DNA of 64,000 nucleotides. Source: Candidatus Cloacimonetes bacterium HGW-Cloacimonetes-2. GTDB lineage: Bacteria > Cloacimonadota > Cloacimonadia > Cloacimonadales > Cloacimonadaceae. Of this stretch, positions 45,606 through 55,231 are shown piece after piece (the first letter of the stretch is position 1; each line of letters opens with the position of its first letter). The translations under genes were made by a program, and so were the position numbers. Location: assembly GCA_002842035.1 (NCBI GenBank), contig PHBP01000008.1, forward strand, positions 47,588 to 111,587, given 5' to 3'. The notes beneath the pieces are model-generated. The model was given only the letters and a program-made list of their open reading frames with translations, did not search any database and was not told the DNA's origin.

Positions 45606-46727
45606 ATGAAGAAGCTAATACTTATTTGTTCGATCATCCTGGCACTGAGCATTCTGACCCCGGATCTGCAAGCGCAAAACTCTACTGTCTCAATGTCCGA
45701 AAGGACCCATATCAACGACGCGGTAATCATCCTGGATAGCTTCAGTGTCCGCGAAACATCCAAGCGTGTCCTAAACCTCAGCAGCTTCAATGAGCTCATT
45801 GGCGTGCCCGTAAGCAATCTTCCCTGGCGTACGGCTATGGATTTGATAGCGCTGAGGAACAACCTGGTGATCACAGACGCAGCAGGCTACATTGCATTTT
45901 CCAGCCCTGCCCCAAAGACCACAGCCGAGGCTGCAGAGGCTGTAAATTCCATTGGCACAAACAAACAAGTACGCATCAAGGCAGTTGCTCTGGTCGCCGA
46001 TAAAGCATTTATGCAGTCCCTTGGTATCGATTGGTCAACCCTACTAAATGGTTCCGTAAATATCGATGTGAATTTTACCGGCGCTCAAAACGTCCCCGGC
46101 AGCATCTTTGGAATTGGAGCAAACCGGATCACCACCTGGCAAGGCAATACCATAGAAGTTAACACATTGCTGCGTACTATCGAAAACGAACAGAAGGGCA
46201 CCATCATTGCCCAACCCGTTATTATGGTAAATTCCGGCAGCAGAGGCTATATACAGGTCGGTCAGGACATCTCGGTAAAGACTGTGGATGAAGCAGGCAA
46301 TACCACCGATGAATTCTTTGCCACCGGTGTGATCTTGGATGTGCAGCCTACCATCATCAACGTAGAAGGCCAGGATCTGGTGCATCTGATCCTCAGCATC
46401 GAGCGTTCCTCCGGTACTCCCGGTAACGTAAGCACCATCATAAACCGCAGTAAGTCCACCACCGAGCTTGTGCTATACAACGGCGAAGAAACCGTAATCG
46501 GCGGTCTTTATGATACAGATGAAACCCGTGTCCGTGGAGGCATCCCGATTCTCAAGGATTTGCCCTGGTGGGTATTGGGAATCCGTTATCTCACAGGTTA
46601 TTACAAATACGAGCGCAAAGAGCGCGAACTGCTGATAATGCTCAAGGTCGATATTGTCGAGGATGCAGTCAGCCGCTCAAATCGTGCCCGCGAAGCAGCT
46701 CTGCGTAGTGCGGAGGAGCAAAAGTAA
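45606..46727 (+). CDS. pilQ: Short type IV pilus secretin (PilQ/GspD family)
   Basis: 373 residues with signal peptide (ends near LQAQ). One small N domain (about 40-105) precedes the secretin core: VRIKAVALVADKAFMQSLGIDW, LLRTIENEQKGTIIAQPVIM, GVILDVQPTII and TELVLYNGEETVIGGLYDT, then GIPILKDLPWWVLGIRYLTG. Most PilQ proteins are 600-700 residues with AMIN and several N domains, so this one is reduced. No lipobox. The outer-membrane pore of the fibre system. Confidence 0.9.
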   Translation: MKKLILICSIILALSILTPDLQAQNSTVSMSERTHINDAVIILDSFSVRETSKRVLNLSSFNELIGVPVSNLPWRTAMDLIALRNNLVITDAAGYIAFSSPAPKTTAEAAEAVNSIGTNKQVRIKAVALVADKAFMQSLGIDWSTLLNGSVNIDVNFTGAQNVPGSIFGIGANRITTWQGNTIEVNTLLRTIENEQKGTIIAQPVIMVNSGSRGYIQVGQDISVKTVDEAGNTTDEFFATGVILDVQPTIINVEGQDLVHLILSIERSSGTPGNVSTIINRSKSTTELVLYNGEETVIGGLYDTDETRVRGGIPILKDLPWWVLGIRYLTGYYKYERKERELLIMLKVDIVEDAVSRSNRAREAALRSAEEQK

Positions 46728-46754
46728 ACCGGTCTTGATGGAGTAAAGAGGATC

Positions 46755-49277
46755 ATGAGAGTTACAACCCGCCTGCTGATCCTCTTTATTGCCATCGGTT
46801 TTGCCTTTCTGGCATACTTCTATCTCTTTGTCCATTACAAAAACACCGAAACCCGCATCCTGCTCGAATACGACCAGATGCAACGCAAGCAATCCATCGA
46901 TGCTGTCTTCAAGATAAACAAATCCACAGAGCTACAAGTTCTTAGCGACTACAGCAGCCGTGATGAACTGATCAATTACGTAGCAAATCCCAGCCTCAAT
47001 TGGGCACGCAGAAACCTCGATCCGATGATAGAAGTTTACGACTTTTCAATCGTGCAGATCTACGATACAAACAAAGAATTGCTGTACTCAAATGAGGCAG
47101 AAAACCATTCCAATCTAAAGCAATACCGCTTGGAACCGGCAATGCTGGACAGCCTCAATAGCAAGCGCAATCTCGATCTCTCCAGCGCCTATGGCAGCAA
47201 CTTGCTCTCACTCAGCGCCTCCGCAATTCACACAGCGGCAGATAGTCTGGTATCCAGCCCATTGGGCTACATTGTCGTGGGAAAGATCTGGGACAACAAG
47301 TTCTTTACTGATATTGCCAAATCCCTCAGCTATGACCTGGCTGTCACCTCAATCGAGCCAACAATCGATAATCCTCCGGATATCCAATCCAATATCAGGA
47401 TAGTGTACCGGATAGCAGATTGGAAAGGCAATCCGGTGGTATGGCTTACTTTCTATGTGATCAATACCAGTCTCAAAGATATTCAGTATCTGGGGCGGCA
47501 GGTGATCTTTGTGACGGGAGCCTTCATTGTTCTCTTTTTCCTGATCCAATTTGTTCTGATCGAGCAGTGGATTACAGTCCCGCTCAAAATCCTTTCCAAA
47601 AGCCTCAAGGAAAATAGAGTCGATGTGCTGGATAGGGTGCGCGGAAACGATAGTGAATTCTCCATCCTGGGAAATCTGATCGAGCAGTTCTTTGAGCAAA
47701 AAGCCACCCTTACCCGCGAGATTGAGACACGTGAACGCACTCAGGTGCAATTACGCGAGATCGAAGAGCAGACCCTCACGATCTTCCTTACCTCCCCGGA
47801 ATCCATAGTGGTTACAGATCTGGAAGGCAGAGTGCTTACTGCCAACGACGAGACCTTCCACCTCTTTGGTCTGCCGGAATATGTAAAGGAGCATCCCGGC
47901 TTTTCCTTCCTCGATTACATTGATCCCATCTCCCGCGATGATATGGAAAGCCTGATCCAAAACCTGATCAATGGAGAGGATATTCGCAATCGGGAATACC
48001 AGGCATTACGTGCCGATGGCTCCAGTTTTACCGCTCTGATCAGTGCTTCGCTGATCAAGAATGCCCAGCAAGTACCGGTAAGAATCATCCTGATTACCCG
48101 CGATCTGACTGAGATCAAAAGCCTCGAACTTCAGCTCCTCCAAGCCCAAAAAATGGAATCACTGGGTACACTTGCCGGCGGCATTGCCCACGATTTTAAT
48201 AATATTATGACCATTATTGCCGGCTACATAGCTGTATCCTCCGCCAAGATAGACGGGCATACGGAAGCACAGGACGATCTGGATGAAGCTCTCAAAGCTT
48301 GCCTCAGGGCAAAGAACCTGATCTCCAAGATCCTTACCTTCAGCCGCAATTCCGAAAAGCTGATCCAAAGCGTATCCATCGCTGAGATCCTGGAAGAATC
48401 CCTGCCTATGATACGTGCCTCAATTCCTACGATTATCGAGATTTCCACCGATATCCAGAGCCGCAAAAACTGCCTCGCCGACCCCACGGAGATCCAGCAA
48501 GTACTGATCAATCTCAGCTCCAATTCATTCTACGCGATGCGAAAGGGTGGAGGCAACCTTACCTTCAGCGTTCGTGATGTCCCGGGATTTGAGCTGATAG
48601 GGCTCGACCCTGAAGTGAAGATCGACAAAGACTACATCCAGCTATGTGTTTCGGACACGGGGAGCGGTATCCAGCAAGATATCTTCAGCCGCATATTTGA
48701 TCCCTACTTCAGCACCAAGACCACCGGTGAAGGTACGGGCCTGGGGCTCTCGATCGTTCACGGCATTGTCAAAAACAGCGGTGGCTTTATCAGCGTACAC
48801 AGCGTAGTCGAAGAAGGAACCCAGTTTAATATCTACCTACCCGTGGTGGATTCTTCCGCTATCCCTGCCAAATCGCATCCTACCCCCAGCTATCCCTTTG
48901 TCCCTGCCCGGATTATGTTTGTCGATGACGAAGTCTCGCTTACGGAGCTCTTTGGCGAGTCCCTTACCGGGGCGGGTTATGCTGTGGATGTCTATAGCGA
49001 TAGTAAATTGGCTTTTGCAGCTTTTGAAGCTGCTCCCCAGAGCTATGATCTGGTCATTGCCGATGTCACAATGCCCATCCTGGATGGCATCAAGCTTGCC
49101 GGTATGATCCGTGCAATTAGCGATATACCAATCATTCTGTACACCGGTTACTCGGTCTATAATATGAAGAGCGAGATGGAAAGCATCTCTGTAAACCGCA
49201 TCCTCAGCAAGCCGATCCTGCCTGCGGATATGATCAATTCAGTCAAAGAAGTGCTTCACGAAAGATCCCGTAACTAA
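46755..49277 (+). CDS. Hybrid histidine kinase (sensor, PAS, HisKA, HATPase, receiver)
   Basis: 840 residues. A periplasmic sensor lies between helices near 8-25 and 250-275. A PAS domain spans about 335-455. The phospho-His is near residue 479 in [12 protein letters not shown]-box [14 protein letters not shown] and G boxes VSDTGSGI and [11 protein letters not shown] are intact. A receiver with [11 protein letters not shown] and LSKPILP ends the protein. It could supply phosphate to the kinase-like and receiver proteins in the same locus. Confidence 0.93.
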   Translation: MRVTTRLLILFIAIGFAFLAYFYLFVHYKNTETRILLEYDQMQRKQSIDAVFKINKSTELQVLSDYSSRDELINYVANPSLNWARRNLDPMIEVYDFSIVQIYDTNKELLYSNEAENHSNLKQYRLEPAMLDSLNSKRNLDLSSAYGSNLLSLSASAIHTAADSLVSSPLGYIVVGKIWDNKFFTDIAKSLSYDLAVTSIEPTIDNPPDIQSNIRIVYRIADWKGNPVVWLTFYVINTSLKDIQYLGRQVIFVTGAFIVLFFLIQFVLIEQWITVPLKILSKSLKENRVDVLDRVRGNDSEFSILGNLIEQFFEQKATLTREIETRERTQVQLREIEEQTLTIFLTSPESIVVTDLEGRVLTANDETFHLFGLPEYVKEHPGFSFLDYIDPISRDDMESLIQNLINGEDIRNREYQALRADGSSFTALISASLIKNAQQVPVRIILITRDLTEIKSLELQLLQAQKMESLGTLAGGIAHDFNNIMTIIAGYIAVSSAKIDGHTEAQDDLDEALKACLRAKNLISKILTFSRNSEKLIQSVSIAEILEESLPMIRASIPTIIEISTDIQSRKNCLADPTEIQQVLINLSSNSFYAMRKGGGNLTFSVRDVPGFELIGLDPEVKIDKDYIQLCVSDTGSGIQQDIFSRIFDPYFSTKTTGEGTGLGLSIVHGIVKNSGGFISVHSVVEEGTQFNIYLPVVDSSAIPAKSHPTPSYPFVPARIMFVDDEVSLTELFGESLTGAGYAVDVYSDSKLAFAAFEAAPQSYDLVIADVTMPILDGIKLAGMIRAISDIPIILYTGYSVYNMKSEMESISVNRILSKPILPADMINSVKEVLHERSRN

Positions 49278-49288
49278 GCATCCCATCG

Positions 49289-49639
49289 ATGATCTTTCTT
49301 GCTTTTATCTACAATCCTCTCTCCACGCTGGTATTGGGCATTGTCTTTATTATACTCAATATCCTCGATGCTCACAGCACCTGGTGCGTGCTAAGACCAT
49401 ATCATTACCATCGCGAACGCAATCCTGTGGCACGCTGGATCTTCCGCAAGCTTGGCCTGATACGTGGAATCTTTGCCTTCAAAGCTATCCTGATCTTGGG
49501 GCTGTCTGCCGCCACAGGCTTTTACACAGCCTATGATCCCCTCACCATCAATATCGTCCTGATCGTTGCCAATCTGGTCTTCACCTGGGTAGTCTGGCAT
49601 AATTACAATATCCACAGAAAGATAAGAAAGGCGTTCTGA
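49289..49639 (+). CDS. Small membrane protein of unknown function (DUF5658-like)
   Basis: 116 residues with three membrane helices (about 10-30, 60-80, 85-107). The NILDAHSTWCVLRP and ERNPVARWIFRKLG motifs recall small DUF5658-type proteins, for which no role is known to me. It follows the hybrid kinase by 11 bp and is likely the end of the operon, with a terminator-like hairpin after it. Confidence 0.7.
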   Translation: MIFLAFIYNPLSTLVLGIVFIILNILDAHSTWCVLRPYHYHRERNPVARWIFRKLGLIRGIFAFKAILILGLSAATGFYTAYDPLTINIVLIVANLVFTWVVWHNYNIHRKIRKAF

Positions 49640-49664
49640 GACCATTTCTCAGGAACGATTTTTC
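49633..49664 (+). terminator. Probable terminator of the pilus operon
   Basis: TTCTGAG (49634-49640) pairs with CTCAGGAA (49648-49655), followed by CGATTTTTC. It overlaps the last codons of the gene before it. Confidence 0.5.
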
Positions 49665-49773
49665 AGATAGCAAGCTTAACCTTTATCAACCACCCTGAGT
49701 TTGGATGCCATCTTCTCAAAATATGTCCAGAGCGTCCATTTTGTTATTATTTCTCTCCCTCCCCCATTGGATA

Positions 49774-50028
49774 CTGAGGAGATCCCCTAGTGATCCCCTA
49801 GTAATCCCCTAGTGGCGACAAGGGAATCACCAGAGCAGTGCCGGGGTTTTGCCAGTGGGTTCAAAAGGGGAGAATTTAACAAGGAGTAAAAGAGAGAGGA
49901 GTTTTCTTTACCACAGAGATAGCGCTGGGCGCTACGCGCCGTGGAGATGTGATGGAGTGAATGAGTGGTGTTGTGGGAACGACATCCTGTCGCTCGGTAG
50001 GACTGTGCGTCAGGATGACGCACCCACA
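49774..50028 (+). repeat. Dispersed element, copy D (iterons plus REP-like pair)
   Basis: Three 11-bp units lie at 49781-49791, 49792-49802 and 49803-49813, then GGCGAC. The shared GGGGTTTTGCC and AACAAGGAGTAAA section and a GGCGCTACGCGCC hairpin follow. The 57-nt REP-like pair is at 49972-50028: TGTGGG and CCCACA form an outer stem around the hairpins CGACA-TCC-TGTCG and TGCGTCA-GGA-TGACGCA. This copy fills most of the 476-bp gap. Confidence 0.88.
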
Positions 50029-50072
50029 ACCTCACCACTTCCACATTTCCCCACCACTCCAAAACGGATTTC

Positions 50073-50078
50073 TTGACA
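50073..50078 (+). promoter_or_regulatory. Candidate -35 element (TTGACA) of the aldehyde oxidoreductase gene
   Basis: TTGACA lies 43 bp before the ATG at 50116. The -10 position at 17-18 bp reads near AGGATA. Confidence 0.4.
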
Positions 50079-50115
50079 AATCCGGCTATCGTACCAGGAT
50101 AAGCTTGAGGTGAAT

Positions 50116-52020
50116 ATGACGCATAATCTCAAAGCTTTGATTCTGGACGCTGCAACAGGATTTTACACGATAAAACGCTATCCCTTGGGAGAGTTCTTTG
50201 GCCCGGTGGATCTGGGCTTGCATTTGGCAGGCAAGCACAATGCCATCAGTATGGGCGTGGGGATTTTCGCCGGCTCGATCATACCTGGCTCAAACCGGCT
50301 GGTCGTAACAGGCTTTTCCCCTGCCTGGGGCGGTTTTTACGTTTCCTCGATGGGCGGTGCTGGCCTGGTCTTTGACGATCTGGGTATCAATCTGCTCTCG
50401 ATTATCGGCAAGTCAGCCCAACCATCAGTCCTGATCCTGAACCGTCAGCACGGCGAAGAGATCGAGGTAAGCCTGGAGCCTCTCCCCGTCACCAAGATCT
50501 GGGATGAAGGAGAAAAGGGCGTCTATGCTATGCTGGAACACGTTCATACCCATTACTCCCATCTCTACGAATATACCCCCAGAATACTGGCAGTAGGCCC
50601 GGCAGCGAGATATGCGGATTGCGGTGGAATCGTCTCTGCGCCTATACGCAATGGTAAACTCACCGATGTCGATACATGGGCAGGACGCGGTGGAATGGGT
50701 TCCAAACTCTATCAGCAGCACGGTATCTGCGCGGTAATCTATGGCGGTACGCATATCGATGAGGACTTTCGCGATAGCAAGGTGGCAGACGAGTGGTTTC
50801 AGGCACGCTATGAACAAAAGATGATGGCAAAGGATCTGGAAGCCACAAAGAAGTATCGCTTTGATCCTGATTTTGATACCGGCGGCACTTTCGGAGTGAA
50901 TTATGCCAAAAATGCCTCCACTCTGCTGGCTTTTAACTACCGCAGCATCTACTGGGATGAACAGCAACGCCGGGAATTTCACAAGCAGCATATTGAAGAT
51001 CACTACCTCAAGCAGTTCAATAGCGAGACGATCGCAACCAAGCAATTTTCCAATTGCGGAGAGCCTTGCGTAGCAGTCTGCAAAAAGAATAATGGCAAGT
51101 ATAAGAAGGATTATGAGCCATACCAGACCTTGGGGCCTTTGATCGGAATCTTTGATCAGCGAGCAGCGGAGAAGGTAAATCGCAAGGCGGATAGCCTGGG
51201 CTTTGATGCGATCTCGATCGGTGGATTCATCAGTTGGGCTTTCGACTGCCTCGATAGCGGTTTGATCGAGCCGGATGATCTGGGGATTAGTGGTATGCCT
51301 CGCTGGGACATAGCAGAATTTGATGCTGTGCAGGATTCGATGCATAATGCTATGCTTGCTATAGAGATATTGGATAATTGCGTGGGCAAGGAACGCAAAA
51401 TAGATCTGGCTGATGGGGCCAGGAAGTATGTGCGCAGGATGTCCCGGCAAAAGCAGGCACGTCTAAAAGACAAGTTTCTGATCAATTCCTTTGCGCGTAA
51501 TGGCTGGATGGTGCCAAATCAGTACTGGGTACCGGGCGTGCTCTCTCCGATGCCGGCTATGGGCAGGTATTATATGCACTATGCACAGCAGTACTTTCCG
51601 CCTCGGCTTCTGGGAAAGATCAATGTGGACAGGATGAAGGCAGAGCTGGAGCTGGATAATCTGGGTATATGCCGTTTTCACCGAGCTTGGGCGGAAGAGA
51701 TGATTCCACTGATCATTGAGAAGCTGCACGGAAAAGCGCAGGATTTGGAGCTCAATACCCACGTTACCGCCCGCAGGATCAATTGCCGTAATGCCTCAGT
51801 TATGTGGGAATCGAGCCTGGCGACAGATTACATTGTGAGCTATCTGAAGCGTTGCAAAAATGAATCGGATAGGGCTTTGCCGGAGCTGGACGACTGGCTG
51901 AAACGCTTTGAGGATGATCCCCGGGAGGCATCGCTCTCCTATTGGTATGAGATCCGCAAGGGCATAGATGAAAGTCTTTTTAGCGAGTTTGAGTATCAAA
52001 AACAACCGGATGGGCATTAA
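50116..52020 (+). CDS. Aldehyde:ferredoxin oxidoreductase-family tungstoenzyme, divergent
   Basis: 634 residues from ATG 50116 (site TTGAGGTG). The N-terminal domain has the molybdopterin-binding MGGAGLVFDDLGINLLSIIG and WAGRGGMGSKL segments. The [4Fe-4S] cysteines appear to be NCGEPCVAVCKK plus a late Cys in DNLGICRFHR; the C-x3-C-x3-C spacing differs from the C-x2-C-x3-C I recall for the archaeal enzyme. It probably oxidises aldehydes from amino-acid breakdown with ferredoxin. The substrate is unknown. Confidence 0.85.
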   Translation: MTHNLKALILDAATGFYTIKRYPLGEFFGPVDLGLHLAGKHNAISMGVGIFAGSIIPGSNRLVVTGFSPAWGGFYVSSMGGAGLVFDDLGINLLSIIGKSAQPSVLILNRQHGEEIEVSLEPLPVTKIWDEGEKGVYAMLEHVHTHYSHLYEYTPRILAVGPAARYADCGGIVSAPIRNGKLTDVDTWAGRGGMGSKLYQQHGICAVIYGGTHIDEDFRDSKVADEWFQARYEQKMMAKDLEATKKYRFDPDFDTGGTFGVNYAKNASTLLAFNYRSIYWDEQQRREFHKQHIEDHYLKQFNSETIATKQFSNCGEPCVAVCKKNNGKYKKDYEPYQTLGPLIGIFDQRAAEKVNRKADSLGFDAISIGGFISWAFDCLDSGLIEPDDLGISGMPRWDIAEFDAVQDSMHNAMLAIEILDNCVGKERKIDLADGARKYVRRMSRQKQARLKDKFLINSFARNGWMVPNQYWVPGVLSPMPAMGRYYMHYAQQYFPPRLLGKINVDRMKAELELDNLGICRFHRAWAEEMIPLIIEKLHGKAQDLELNTHVTARRINCRNASVMWESSLATDYIVSYLKRCKNESDRALPELDDWLKRFEDDPREASLSYWYEIRKGIDESLFSEFEYQKQPDGH

Positions 52021-52181
52021 GTCTTTGCATCTGGTCATTTTAAGCTTGACATAATGAAAGTTTGCGCCACAGAGTAAACAGTCTTGTAAGTCACTATCAG
52101 GAATCGAGATAGCATTGATATCCCGCTTTTGTGGCTCAGGAATGGATTCACCTTTATTTACAGGCTCAATAAGGAGTTAAT

Positions 52182-53822
52182 ATGATTTCAGAGAAATTGA
52201 TCCCAATTATTCAGGATTCGCTTAAGACCTATTGGGACAAACCCGCTTTTACAGATTATCCCGGTCCGGCACTTAGTTATGGCGACGTCGCCAAGCAGAT
52301 TGTATGGCTGCACAGGCTTTTCAAGACTTGCGGCGTTAAGAAGGGCGACAAGATCGCTTTGGCAGGTAAAAACTGCAGCAATTGGGCAATCGTCTGGATG
52401 GCAGCAGTCTCCTATGGAGCAGTGATAGTACCAATCCTGGCAAATTTCTCTGCAGATGAGATGCAGCATATCGTCAATCACAGCGAAGCGGTCATCTTCT
52501 TTGTAAGCAAGGATAAAAACGATACCATTGATGACGACGCGATCACAGCCTGCAAGTATATCCTGTGTCTGGACAATTTTAGCATTTTACAGAATCGGGT
52601 GGATGGACGAAAGGAACTCATCAAGCCCTTGCACGAACTGGATGATATCAACAGGATGAGCAAGGAAAGCCTGAGTTTTGAAGACGTCTGCGACAATGAA
52701 GATATGGGCGCGATCATCTATACTTCGGGCACAACAGGATTTTCAAAGGGTGTGATGCTGCCGCATCGGAGTCTCTTGGCTAATCTTTTGGTCGCAACAG
52801 AGAAATTGCTCTTTAAGGTCGGAGCAAAGGTGATTGCTTTCCTGCCTTTGGCACACGCTTATGCCTGCAGTTTTGATCTGGTCTATCCCTTTACCCGTGG
52901 TAACCATATCAACTTTATGGATCGTATCCCAACCCCCAAGGTGCTGCTGGCAGCTATGCAGGATCTCAAACCCAATATCGTGCTTGTGGTGCCACTATTG
53001 GTGGAAAAGATTTACAAGAAACAGCTTCAGCCTACTTTGGAGCAGCCAAAGATCAAAGCTATGCTGAAAGTGCCGCTTTTGAACAAGGTGATCAAAAACA
53101 AGATTCGCGACAAGCTGGTGGCGGCATTTGGCGGACAGATCACTGAGCTGGTGGCTGGTGGTGCGCCGATGAATGCTGAGGTGGAACAGTTTATGAAGCT
53201 AATCCGCTTCCCGGTCACGATCGGTTATGGTATGACCGAGTGCGGCCCTCTGATCTCCTATTGCAGATGGTTTGAACACCGCTATGAATCAAGCGGCAAG
53301 ACGATCAGATTCCTCACAGCGAAGGTCAATTCGCCTGATCCGCAGAAGATACCGGGCGAGATAATGATCAAGGGAGATCAAGTCTTCCTGGGTTATTACA
53401 AAAATCCGGAAGCGACTGCAGAGGTGCTGCGTGATGGTTGGCTCTATACCGGAGATATCGGGACAATAGATAAGGACGATTTCATCTATATCCGCGGACG
53501 CAGCAAGAACGTTATCCTGGGACCTGGCGGTGAGAATATCTATCCGGAGCTCGTGGAGCAAAAGCTGAACAACCTTCCCTATGTGGGAGAATCGCTTGTC
53601 CTCGAGCGCAATGGAGCAATCTATGCTCTGGTTTATCCGGATATTGAAGCGCTCGATACAGATAAAGTGCCGGAAAGCAAGATCGCTGAGATTATGGAAA
53701 GTAATCGCAAAGAAGCAAATACAGCTTTGGCGAGCTTCTCCAGGATAGCCAAGGTGGAGATTGTCAACGAGCCTTTCCAAAAGACTCCCACTCAGAAGAT
53801 CAAGCGTTATTTATATCGCTGA
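52182..53822 (+). CDS. AMP-forming acyl-CoA synthetase (long-chain fatty acid-CoA ligase type)
   Basis: 546 residues. The P-loop AIIYTSGTTGFSKGVMLPH, the LPLAHAYA segment, YGMTECGPLISY, GWLYTGDIG and the RGRSKNVILGPGGENIYPE hinge are present, with the catalytic Lys in TPTQKIKRYLY near the C-terminus. It activates a carboxylic acid via an adenylate. The adjacent aldehyde oxidoreductase yields acids, so a shared pathway is possible but unproven. AAGGAG precedes the ATG. Confidence 0.92.
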   Translation: MISEKLIPIIQDSLKTYWDKPAFTDYPGPALSYGDVAKQIVWLHRLFKTCGVKKGDKIALAGKNCSNWAIVWMAAVSYGAVIVPILANFSADEMQHIVNHSEAVIFFVSKDKNDTIDDDAITACKYILCLDNFSILQNRVDGRKELIKPLHELDDINRMSKESLSFEDVCDNEDMGAIIYTSGTTGFSKGVMLPHRSLLANLLVATEKLLFKVGAKVIAFLPLAHAYACSFDLVYPFTRGNHINFMDRIPTPKVLLAAMQDLKPNIVLVVPLLVEKIYKKQLQPTLEQPKIKAMLKVPLLNKVIKNKIRDKLVAAFGGQITELVAGGAPMNAEVEQFMKLIRFPVTIGYGMTECGPLISYCRWFEHRYESSGKTIRFLTAKVNSPDPQKIPGEIMIKGDQVFLGYYKNPEATAEVLRDGWLYTGDIGTIDKDDFIYIRGRSKNVILGPGGENIYPELVEQKLNNLPYVGESLVLERNGAIYALVYPDIEALDTDKVPESKIAEIMESNRKEANTALASFSRIAKVEIVNEPFQKTPTQKIKRYLYR

Positions 53823-53869
53823 TAATAATAGGTTTGACAAAACAAGCCCGGAAATAAATCTGGAATTTA

Positions 53870-53900
53870 TGCCCCTTGGCTTTCCTTGGGGCAGTTTTTT
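53870..53900 (+). terminator. Rho-independent terminator after the acyl-CoA synthetase gene
   Basis: TGCCCC (53870-53875) pairs with GGGGCA (53888-53893) around 12 bases, followed by GTTTTTT. Confidence 0.75.
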
Positions 53901-53927
53901 GATTAGATTATGTTTGGAGATATAGCT

Positions 53928-55202
53928 ATGAATAAATGCATCGAAGATTTACTGAGTTTCCTGGATAATTCACCCACCAGCTACCATGCGGGGATACAGA
54001 TCCGTAATCGCCTGGAAGCGGCAGGTTTTGTAGCTCTGGACGAGAAGCAGGCTTTCACTTTGAAACAGGGTGGAAAGTATTATATCAGCCGGTTTGATAC
54101 GGCTGTGATAGCTTTTACGATCGGTACGGAGCCTTTGGCACAGACAGGATACAGCCTGGCTGCCAGCCACATAGACAGCCCTCTGCTCAAGGTCAAAAGG
54201 CAGAGCCTCAAGATCGACAAAGGTATCTGCAAGATCGGCACAGAAGTCTATGGAGGCCCCATTATCTCGGGCTGGCTGGACAGAGAGCTTTCACTGGCAG
54301 GCAGAGTGATCATCAAGAACAGCGATGGCACATACAGTCCTCATCTGATAGATCTGAAACGTCCTGTGGCTATCATACCCAATGCAGCCATCCATCTCAA
54401 TCGCGAGATCAACAAGGGTTTTGAATACAACAAGCAGAATCACCTGCAAGCTATCCTTGCCACCGATTCGATGGCATCCAATCCACTGCTGGCGGCAATA
54501 GCGGAAGAGCTGCAGGTCAGCCCGGAGCAGATTACCGATATGGATCTCTTTTTGTACGATCCCAGACCCGCCGAGTTGATCGGGCTGGATCGCGATATGA
54601 TAGCTTCCGGCAGGCTGGATAATCTCGCTATGACCCACGCCATCCTGAGTGGTATCACCAATGTAGAGCCCGGCAAAGGCACGAACGTAGCTGTCTTTTA
54701 TGATCACGAAGAGATAGGCAGCCGTACTCCTCAGGGGGCTATGTCCTCTCTATTGACAGAGGTCTTGGAAAGAGTATCTCTGGCTTTGGAGCTTTCCCGC
54801 GAGGAGCACTATATGGCACTAAGAAATTCCTATCTGATTTCTGCCGATATGGCTCACGCGTATCATCCCAGTTATGCAGAAAAGTATGATCACGACTATC
54901 TGGCGATAATGAACAAAGGCCCAGTGATCAAGCTCAATGCGGACTTCCGCTACAGCTCCACTGCTGATACATCGCTCAGGTTTATCCAAACCTGCGACCA
55001 AGCCGGCATCAAGTACCAAAGGTTTGTAGTTCGTGCCGATATGCCTTGCGGCTCGACCGTTGGTCCTTTGGTTGCAGCAGAGCTGGGTGTTGCAGCGGTG
55101 GATATTGGTAACCCAATGTGGGCTATGCACTCAATCCGAGAGACTTCCGGCACTCAGGACCACAAAGCCCTGATCAAGGTGCTTCAGACTTATTATTCAT
55201 AA
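53928..55202 (+). CDS. apeB: M18-family aminopeptidase
   Basis: 424 residues from ATG 53928 (site TTTGGAG; an ATG at 53910 precedes that site). This dizinc peptidase removes acidic or other N-terminal residues. Metal-site segments are AASHIDSPLLKVK, YDHEEIGSRTPQGAMS, AHAYHPSYAEKYDHDY and the C-terminal AVDIGNPMWAMHSIRE. Peptide breakdown fits an amino-acid-fermenting lifestyle. apeB is a family-level symbol. Confidence 0.92.
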   Translation: MNKCIEDLLSFLDNSPTSYHAGIQIRNRLEAAGFVALDEKQAFTLKQGGKYYISRFDTAVIAFTIGTEPLAQTGYSLAASHIDSPLLKVKRQSLKIDKGICKIGTEVYGGPIISGWLDRELSLAGRVIIKNSDGTYSPHLIDLKRPVAIIPNAAIHLNREINKGFEYNKQNHLQAILATDSMASNPLLAAIAEELQVSPEQITDMDLFLYDPRPAELIGLDRDMIASGRLDNLAMTHAILSGITNVEPGKGTNVAVFYDHEEIGSRTPQGAMSSLLTEVLERVSLALELSREEHYMALRNSYLISADMAHAYHPSYAEKYDHDYLAIMNKGPVIKLNADFRYSSTADTSLRFIQTCDQAGIKYQRFVVRADMPCGSTVGPLVAAELGVAAVDIGNPMWAMHSIRETSGTQDHKALIKVLQTYYS

Positions 55203-55231
55203 AAAAAAAGATATACAAGGAGTAATCCCCA

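Noticed and set aside
50425..51450. 341-codon minus-strand frame inside the aldehyde oxidoreductase gene
   Set aside because: It mirrors the codons of a gene with clear molybdopterin and cysteine motifs, and its product has no recognisable features.
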